Source: an uncultured Clostridium sp.
GTDB lineage: Bacteria > Bacillota > Clostridia > TANB77 > CAG-508
Assembly (NCBI GenBank): GCA_950059165.1
Contig: CATLUC010000020.1
Span: forward strand, 4,649-15,434
Direction: 5' to 3'
DNA length: 10,786 bases
Shown one piece after another: positions 5,917 through 10,786 of this stretch (position 1 is its first letter; every line of letters starts with the position of its first letter). A program made the position numbers and the translations under genes. Under the pieces are notes generated by a model, which was not told where the DNA came from, made no database searches, and saw only the letters and a program-made list of their open reading frames with translations.

Positions 5917-7233
5917 ATGAATAAAACAGAACCAAGAACATTAGCAGGATTTATGGAATTATTGCCAAATGAGCAAATACTATTTGAACAAATGAAAAAC
6001 ACAATAGAAAGTACATACCAAAAATATGGTTTTTTACCATTAGACACACCAATTATCGAATTATCAGAAGTATTGCTTGCAAAAGCAGGTGGAGAAACAG
6101 AAAAGCAAATATACCGTTTTAACAAAGGAGAAACAGACATATCTTTACGATTTGACCTAACAGTGCCACTTTCAAAATATGTGGCTAAAAACTATGGAAA
6201 CCTAAGTTTTCCTTTTAGAAGGTATCAAATCGGAAAAGTTTATCGTGGGGAAAAGACACAAAAAGGAAGATTTCGCGAATTCTATCAATGTGATATTGAC
6301 ATTATAGGAGATGAAGAACTAGACATTATAAATGATGCAGAGCTTCCAAGTATAATTTATACCATATTTAGAGAGTTTGGATTTAAAGATTTACTATTTG
6401 CATAAATAACCGTAAAATTTTAAATGGACTTTTTGAAAGTATAGGTCAAAAAGAAAATGCAACATCTATATTAAGAATTATCGACAAAATTGATAAAATT
6501 GGAAAAGGTGCAGTTATAGAGGAGTTATCTAAACTAAATGTACAAAAAAATCAAATTGAAAAAATCATGAATTTTATTGAAATAGATGGAACATCAGACG
6601 AAAAAATAGAAAAGCTAGAAAAATTAGGAATTGAAAATGAAGTATTTGCAAAAGGGGTAGAAGAACTAAAAGAAGTAGTAAAAAACATCAGATTATTTGG
6701 TGTGCCAAACAGCAATTTTAAAGTAGATTTAACAATTGCAAGAGGTTTAGATTATTATACAGGAACAGTTTACGAAACATTTTTAAATGATTTTAGAGAG
6801 GTTCGGAAGTGTATGTTCTGGTGGTAGATATGAAAACTTGGCTGAATATTATACAGACAAAAAGTTGCCAGGTGTTGGAATTTCAATTGGATTAACTAGA
6901 TTATTTTATAAACTAAATGAACTAAATTTAATAAATGCTAAACAAAAATCAGTAGCCCAAGTGCTAATTATACCAATGCTAGAAAACTTAGAACAACCAA
7001 TTACTTTGGCAACAAATTTAAGAAAAATTGGAATTAAAACTGAAATATACTTGAACAATAAAAAGCTAAAGGCTAAATTTAAGTATGCAGATAAATTGAA
7101 AATCCCTTATGTTGTAGTAATTGGAGAAGATGAAATTGAAAACAATTGTGTAAATGTAAAAAATATGGAAACAGGAGAAGAAGTAAAAGTAAAAATGGAA
7201 GCAGAAGAAATTGCAAAAAGTATTGACAAATAG
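5917..7233 (+). CDS. hisS: Histidyl-tRNA synthetase, in three frames
   Basis: Class II aminoacyl-tRNA synthetase that charges tRNA-His; essential. Frame one covers AGGETEKQIYRF, RFDLTVPLSKY and RRYQIGKVYRGEK (motif 2 region), then is lost near 6391. Frame two resumes as TICINNRKILNG and contains ARGLDYYTGTVYE (histidine A motif). The frame changes again at CGGA 6804-6807 into GSVCSGGRYENL (histidine B), GVGISIGLTRL (motif 3) and the anticodon-binding domain to TAG 7233. A -1 then a +1 correction restores about 438 residues, normal for HisS. No conserved block is missing. ATG 5917 fits the family start (MNKTEPRTLAGF); the ribosome binding site is only a weak AAGAAAGTG, and GTG 5908 is an unlikely alternative. 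aspS, its usual partner, does not follow. An essential gene broken twice must be sequence error, recoded, or backed by another copy. Confidence 0.93.
6388..6405 (+). other. hisS -1 frameshift site
   Basis: Incoming codons GAT TTA CTA TTT GCA TAA stop at 6403-6405. The continuing frame reads ACT ATT TGC ATA AAT AAC CGT from 6393. The family sequence GFKDFTI-INNRKIL requires GAT TTT ACT, so one T is missing from a T run at about 6390-6392, or the ribosome slips -1 after GAT. No classical slippery heptamer is present; a one-base homopolymer error or mutation is the simplest reading. Confidence 0.8.
6801..6830 (+). other. hisS +1 frameshift site (GTT CGG A)
   Basis: Incoming codons are GAG GTT CGG AAG TGT and the frame ends at TAG shortly after. 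Skipping one base gives GTT GGA AGT GTA TGT TCT GGT GGT AGA TAT, i.e. VGSVCSGGRY, the conserved HisS histidine B motif with its Gly restored. This is the same CGGA arrangement as both recJ sites. Confidence 0.9.
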
Positions 7234-7252
7234 ATTTAAAATGACGTATAAT
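7223..7252 (+). promoter_or_regulatory. Consensus promoter of the ToxI antitoxin RNA
   Basis: Perfect TTGACA (7223-7228) and perfect TATAAT (7247-7252) with an 18-nt spacer. The -35 box lies inside the last codons of hisS (Ser-Ile-Asp-Lys). The expected start is near 7259, about 30 nt before the first antitoxin repeat. Strong transcription fits a type III antitoxin RNA, which must outnumber its toxin. Confidence 0.85.
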
Positions 7253-7266
7253 GTATATAATAGATA

Positions 7267-7288
7267 TATAATAACTTATGTTATTATA
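7267..7288 (+). promoter_or_regulatory. Nine-bp dyad just before the antitoxin repeats
   Basis: TATAATAAC pairs with GTTATTATA around TTAT. It sits between the promoter and the first repeat. It could be a 5' hairpin on the antitoxin precursor or an operator at the start site; the sequence does not decide. Confidence 0.5.
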
Positions 7289-7405
7289 AAAGAGGTTTTA
7301 CCATTCCAGTAAAAAATGGGTATATAAAGTGGTTTTACTATTCCAGTTAAAAATAGGCATATAAAGAGGTTTTACCATTCCAGTAAAAAATGGATATAAA
7401 AGAGG
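7289..7405 (+). ncRNA. toxI: Type III antitoxin RNA (ToxI-like), tandem repeats
   Basis: Three tandem repeats of 37, 37 and 35 nt (7289-7325, 7326-7362, 7363-7397) plus the first 8 nt of a fourth. The unit begins AAAGAGGTTTTACCATTCCAG and ends in TATAT. Copies one and three are almost identical; copy two has scattered changes (GTGG, ACTATT, GTTAAAAATAGG). In the ToxIN/AbiQ systems such a precursor is cut by the toxin into repeat-length RNAs that fold as pseudoknots and hold the toxin in an inactive ring-like complex. Repeat length, copy number, promoter before and terminator after, with the toxin directly downstream, all match that architecture. Confidence 0.9.
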
Positions 7406-7438
7406 TGGCAAAAGGAAACTTTGCCACCAAAATTTTTT
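7404..7438 (+). terminator. Terminator between antitoxin repeats and toxin gene
   Basis: GGTGGCAAA (7404-7412) pairs with TTTGCCACC (7420-7428), with a GAAA tetraloop possible if one A bulges. AAAA and then TTTTTT (7433-7438) follow. In type III loci this terminator sets the antitoxin-to-toxin ratio by partial read-through; the A4 gap before the T run suggests incomplete termination, as needed. Confidence 0.8.
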
Positions 7439-7452
7439 AAAGGATGTGAAAA

Positions 7453-7983
7453 ATGAAGGAAAACAAATTAAAATGGTATATAGCAGATAATGAGTATGTA
7501 AACTATTTAAGACAATTTGACGAAAAAGTAGAAAATATAGATTATAATACAAAACTAAAGCCTTATATAGGAATAGTGATAACTATAAATGAATTTAACT
7601 ATTATGTACCAATATCTTCAGCAAAAGAAAAACATGACAAAATAAATGAAGGAATGGATTTTATAAAAATAAAGGCAAATGATAAAATAATTAGTGTATT
7701 AAATCTTAATAATATGATTCCAATATCAAATAATAATGTTAAAGAATTAAAATATAAAGAAATAGAAAAATATAGAAGCTTTGCTAGCCATAAGGAAAAA
7801 ATATTATATATATCATTTTTAAGTGTTGAATTGAAATTAGTTAATGATAAAATAGAAAAAATAAAGAAAAACGCACTTAAATTATATAATGAAAAAATTA
7901 AAAATCCTACATCTAATGTATCTAAAAGATGTTGTAATTTTAGACTTTTAGAAGAAAAAAGCAAAAAATATAATAAAAAGTAA
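7453..7983 (+). CDS. toxN: Type III toxin, ToxN/AbiQ-family endoribonuclease
   Basis: A 176-residue sequence-specific endoribonuclease that cuts cellular and phage RNA and its own antitoxin precursor; members of this family cause abortive infection and plasmid maintenance. Family features seen: an N-terminal KWYIADNEYVNYL strand-helix, PYIGIV (37-42), PISSAKEKH (53-61, the basic Ser/Lys patch around the active site), LNLNNMIPI (83-91), a helical C-terminal half and the closing NFRLLEEKSKKY (162-173). Length is typical. AAAGGA lies 8 nt before ATG. It has no promoter of its own and depends on read-through from the ToxI terminator. It ends 2 nt from the convergent regulator gene. The coding sequence is intact with no in-frame CGG. 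Confidence 0.9.
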   Translation: MKENKLKWYIADNEYVNYLRQFDEKVENIDYNTKLKPYIGIVITINEFNYYVPISSAKEKHDKINEGMDFIKIKANDKIISVLNLNNMIPISNNNVKELKYKEIEKYRSFASHKEKILYISFLSVELKLVNDKIEKIKKNALKLYNEKIKNPTSNVSKRCCNFRLLEEKSKKYNKK

Positions 7984-7985
7984 AA

Positions 7986-8618
7986 TTATTTATAAAGCAA
8001 AGTAATTTTATTCCCATTTTTCTCTATAAAACCATCATCTTTCAAAAGCTTCAATTCACGCATCATAGCACTTCTATCAATACTTAGGTAATCAGCTAAA
8101 TCAGTTAAAGAAAAAGGCAAAGAAAAAGTCTTGTTTAAACTTCTAGTAGAAAGCATAGTAAAATAGCCAATCAATTTATCACGAATAGACCTTTTTGTAA
8201 GCAATTCAATTCTCATATTCAAATCTGTAACTTTACTTAAAATTAATTCTGGCAAATCTTCTGCTAAATCTTGGTGGAACTTACAATTATTCCTACATTT
8301 ATGTCTAATATCATTATAACCATAAAAAAGCACAATGCATTTTTCACGTGCTTCAACAAGTAATTCATTGTTGGTAGTAATAGTATAAAAAACCTCGCCA
8401 AAAACATCATTTTTAGAAAAATGCTCAACAATAGTTCTATTACCATTTAAGTCATAGCGAACCAAATCTGCGTTACCATCTATTAAAATACAAAATTGAT
8501 TTCTTTTTTTTATGTAACTTGTTATAACTTCATTTTTAGAAAAGGTTTTTTTCTGCACTTTATGGCAAGAATTTTCAAACTTTTGTATAAATTCATTAAT
8601 ATCAAAGTTAATATCCAT
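7986..8618 (-). CDS. Crp/Fnr-family transcriptional regulator
   Basis: A 210-residue DNA-binding regulator with an N-terminal cyclic-nucleotide-binding-like beta roll (about residues 20-100), a long dimerisation helix (about 115-150) and a winged helix-turn-helix (about 170-197, LTDLADYLSIDRSAMMREL, the Arg-rich recognition helix). The effector is unknown: the usual cAMP phosphate-binding RSA signature of the beta roll is not evident. A Cys pair in CRNNCKFH (C108, C112) plus C18, C43 and C94 could in principle hold a metal or sense redox, but the spacing is not that of Fnr. AAAGGA lies 7 nt before ATG. It is divergent from nrdD, with shared motifs in the 176-bp gap, so control of nrdD and itself is a reasonable inference. 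Anaerobe regulators of this type often respond to redox or nitrosative stress. Confidence 0.88.
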   Translation of the reverse strand: MDINFDINEFIQKFENSCHKVQKKTFSKNEVITSYIKKRNQFCILIDGNADLVRYDLNGNRTIVEHFSKNDVFGEVFYTITTNNELLVEAREKCIVLFYGYNDIRHKCRNNCKFHQDLAEDLPELILSKVTDLNMRIELLTKRSIRDKLIGYFTMLSTRSLNKTFSLPFSLTDLADYLSIDRSAMMRELKLLKDDGFIEKNGNKITLLYK

Positions 8619-8639
8619 TTTACAATCCTTTCATATGGT

Positions 8640-8668
8640 ATTATAACAAAAATAAGTTGCAAATGCAA
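8640..8668 (-). promoter_or_regulatory. Promoter of the Crp/Fnr gene
   Basis: On the minus strand TATAAT (plus-strand 8640-8645) is preceded at 17 nt by TTGCAT (8663-8668). The -35 is a weak match but lies inside a perfect dyad, which suggests regulation. The predicted leader is short, about 15-20 nt, with the ribosome binding site near the 5' end. Confidence 0.55.
8655..8668. promoter_or_regulatory. Dyad GTTGCA-AA-TGCAAC, candidate operator
   Basis: A perfect 6-2-6 inverted repeat covering the -35 region of the Crp/Fnr gene. Size and position are right for a dimeric winged-helix regulator acting as a repressor of its own gene. Which protein binds it is unknown. Confidence 0.5.
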
Positions 8669-8700
8669 CAGACAACAGATATATTTAATATATAATACAA

Positions 8701-8745
8701 TTACAATTGTTATTTTATAAAAATATAATAAATTTTGTTATAACA
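8701..8745 (+). promoter_or_regulatory. Possible nrdD promoter with TGTTATAACA dyad at its start site
   Basis: TATAAT (8724-8729) has a poor -35 (TTACAA, 8701-8706) at 17 nt. The perfect 10-bp palindrome TGTTATAACA (8736-8745) would lie at the transcription start. The 11-bp TTTTGTTATAA here (8733-8743) recurs inverted at 8641-8651, over the -10 of the divergent Crp/Fnr gene. No clear NrdR box pair was seen. Confidence 0.4.
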
Positions 8746-8794
8746 TCTCATATCTATGAATTGTATTAAAATATACCTTTGAAAGGAAAAAGTA

Positions 8795-10786
8795 ATGAAA
8801 ATTATAAAAAGGAATGGACGAGCTGTTGATTATGACAGGGAAAAGATAAAAATAGCTATTGAAAAGGCAAATCAAGAAGTGAGAAAAGCTGAAAGGGCTA
8901 CAATAGAAGACATTGATAAAATTATTGAATATATTGAGGAATTTGGCAAAAAGAGAATGCTTGTAGAAGATATACAAGATATTATAGAAGAAAATTGGAA
9001 AATATGAGTTATCAAAAAAATATATTGTGTATAGATATACAAGAGCGTTAGTTAGAAAACAAAATACGACAGATGAATCAATTTTAGGGCTTATTCGTAA
9101 CGAAAACAAAGAATTATCAGAAGAAAATTCTAACAAAAATACAATACTTGCCTCTACCCAAAGAGATTATATTGCAGGTGAAGTTTCAAGGGATTTAACC
9201 AAAAGGTTATTATTACCAGAGAAAATTGTGAAAGCAGATGAAGAGGGTGTTTTGCATTTCCATGATGCAGATTATTTTGTGCAACCTATTTTTAATTGTT
9301 GTTTGGTTAATATTGCTGATATGTTAGACAATGGAACGGTAATGAATGGAAAGTTAATAGAAAGTCCAAAAAGTTTTCAAGTGGCATGTATAGTAACAAC
9401 TCAAATTATTGCAACAGTAGCAAGTAATCAATATGGAGGTCAATCAATAGATTTAATTCATTTAGGGAAATATTTAAGAAAAAGCTATGATAAATACAAA
9501 AAAGAAATGCAAGAAAAGTACCATATGAAGATAAAAGAAGAACAAATAGAGGAAATTGTACAAGATAGGCTAAAAATAGAATTAAAAGCAGGGGTACAAG
9601 CAATTCAGTATCAAATTAATACATTAATGACAACTAATGGGCAAACACCTTTTGTAACTCTGTTTATGCATTTAGAAGAAAATGACCCATACATAAAAGA
9701 AAATGCAATGATTATTGAAGAAGTACTACAACAAAGGTTAGAAGGAATAAAAAATGATAAAGGGGTATTTGTAACTCCAGCTTTCCCAAAACTAGTTTAT
9801 GTTTTAGATGAATGCAATAACTTAACAGGTGGAAAATATGACTACTTAACAAAATTAGCAGTAAAATGTTCTTCAAAAAGAATGTATCCAGATTATATTT
9901 CTGCAAAAAAAATGCGTGAAAATTATCAAGAAAATATATTTAGTCCAATGGGATGTAGAAGCTTTTTATCTCCATGGAAAGATGAAAAAGGCAATTATAA
10001 ATTTGAGGGAAGATTTAATCAAGGTGTTGTAAGCATAAATTTGCCACAAATTGGAATTGTTGCAAATGGTGATGAAGAAGTATTTTGGAAAGAGTTTTGT
10101 GAAAGGCTAGAATTATGCAAAGAAGCACTAATGTGCAGACATTATGCATTATTAGGAACAAAGTCAGATATTAGCCCAATCCATTGGCAATATGGTGCTG
10201 TGGCACGTTTAAAAAAAGACGAAACAATAGACAATTTATTATATGGTGGATATTCTACTATTTCTTTAGGATATATTGGATTATATGAAGTCACAAAGTT
10301 AATGACAGGAGAATCACATACAACTGAAAAAGGGCATGAATTTGCAATAAAAGTTATGAAACATTTAAGAGAAGCAGTTGACAAATGGAAAAAAGAAACA
10401 AATATTGGTTTTGCATTATATGGAACACCAGCAGAAAGCTTATGTTATAAATTTGCAAAAATTGATAAAGAAAAATTCGGAACAATAAAAGATATAACAG
10501 ATAAGGGATATTATACAAATTCATATCATGTAGATGTAAGAGAAAAAATAGACGCTTTTGACAAATTATCATTTGAGAGCGAATTTCAAGAAATATCATC
10601 AGGTGGAGCAATTTCTTATATTGAAATACCAAACATGAATAAAAACATAGAAGCATTAGAAACAGTTGTTAAATTTATTTATAACAATATTTTGTATGCA
10701 GAATTTAATACAAAATCAGACTTTTGTCATAACTGTGAATTTGATGGGGAAATAACTATAAACAAAGACAATGAATGGGAATGCCC
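8795..10786 (+). CDS. nrdD: Anaerobic (class III) ribonucleoside-triphosphate reductase, frameshifted and partial at 3' end
   Basis: Reduces ribonucleoside triphosphates to deoxy forms with formate and a glycyl radical under strict anaerobiosis, activated by NrdG. ATG 8795 follows GAAAGGAAAAAG. The N-terminus is an ATP-cone (MKIIKRNGRAVDYDREK) that loses frame near 8993-8999 and stops at 9005-9007; the +1 frame from 8997 then stays open to the window end with YRYTRALVRKQNTTDES, GVLHFHDADYF, FNCCLVNI and SPMGCRSFLSPW (cysteines corresponding to the two active-site Cys of the T4/E. coli enzymes), ALYGTPAESLCYKFA, and the start of the zinc Cys4 site (CHNCEF and ECP). The glycyl-radical loop lies beyond the edge. 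The ATP-cone seems about four residues short at the break (the usual LME-x before GKYEL), so a small deletion rather than one inserted base is likely. Confidence 0.93.
8990..9007 (+). other. nrdD frameshift in the ATP-cone
   Basis: Incoming codons GAA GAA AAT TGG AAA ATA TGA stop here; the main frame reads GGA AAA TAT GAG TTA from 8997. Compared with the family pattern IQD-IVEKxLMExG-YEL, the residues LMEx are missing. Loss of 11 nt between two AAATT repeats in a sequence coding for EENLMEIGKYEL would give exactly what is seen; that ancestor is a reconstruction, not observed. Confidence 0.7.

Noticed and set aside
6382..6393. Programmed -1 slippery site in hisS
   Set aside because: The sequence around the break does not form an X-XXY-YYZ heptamer in the right phase, and no stimulatory structure was seen; a lost T in a T run is simpler.
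7289..7405. Tandem repeats as a possible CRISPR array
   Set aside because: The units abut with no unique spacers, the copies vary, and a ToxN-family toxin with an intervening terminator follows; this is a type III antitoxin.
8496..8720. Plus-strand ORF over the start of the Crp/Fnr gene and the intergenic gap
   Set aside because: It is antisense to the regulator and runs through its promoter and operators; there is no ribosome binding site or recognisable sequence.
8996..8999. TGG-A in nrdD as a fourth member of the CGGA shift class
   Set aside because: Skipping T does give GGA, but TGG-A is read normally elsewhere in nrdD (for example in DKWKKE), and about four residues are missing here, so a deletion fits better.

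Overview
The window is AT-rich, with strong AGGAGG-type ribosome binding sites, consensus sigma-A promoters, Rho-independent terminators and an oxygen-sensitive class III ribonucleotide reductase. Together these point to an anaerobic low-GC Firmicute, probably an uncultured gut-type clostridium; I cannot name the species.

Layout: the tail of an unrecognised gene with its terminator (1-106); recJ, broken by two frameshifts (186-1879); a small membrane protein on the minus strand sharing recJ's terminator (1893-2129); a complete bifunctional (p)ppGpp synthetase/hydrolase gene, rel (2249-4444); a 334-bp element with 55-bp terminal inverted repeats starting directly after the rel stop codon (4445-4778); a metallo-beta-lactamase-fold hydrolase (4804-5451); a small unknown gene with its own promoter (5542-5826); a 14-pair hairpin; hisS, broken by two frameshifts (5917-7233); a complete type III toxin-antitoxin locus of the ToxIN/AbiQ kind (promoter, about three 37-nt repeats, terminator, toxin; 7223-7983); a Crp/Fnr-type regulator on the minus strand (7986-8618); and divergently nrdD, frameshifted near its start and running off the window (8795-10786). 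The order recJ-rel-MBL hydrolase-hisS is a thinned version of the common clostridial order recJ-apt-rel-dtd-MBL-hemZ-hisS-aspS, with small genes, a MITE-like element and a toxin-antitoxin locus in the gaps.

The most interesting signal is in the broken genes. recJ (twice) and hisS (once) lose frame at exactly the same motif: an in-frame CGG codon followed by A. In each case skipping one base (+1) reads GGA and restores a Gly expected by the family, followed by textbook RecJ or HisS sequence. In-frame CGG is otherwise almost absent from the window: one in the small unknown ORF and one as the last codon of the small membrane protein. hisS is essential, so either the assembly carries a strangely motif-specific insertion error or the organism shifts +1 at CGGA, as Ty1 does at its rare AGG codon. 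Two further breaks, a -1 in hisS and a probable short deletion in nrdD, do not fit this motif, so ordinary sequence errors remain a serious alternative.
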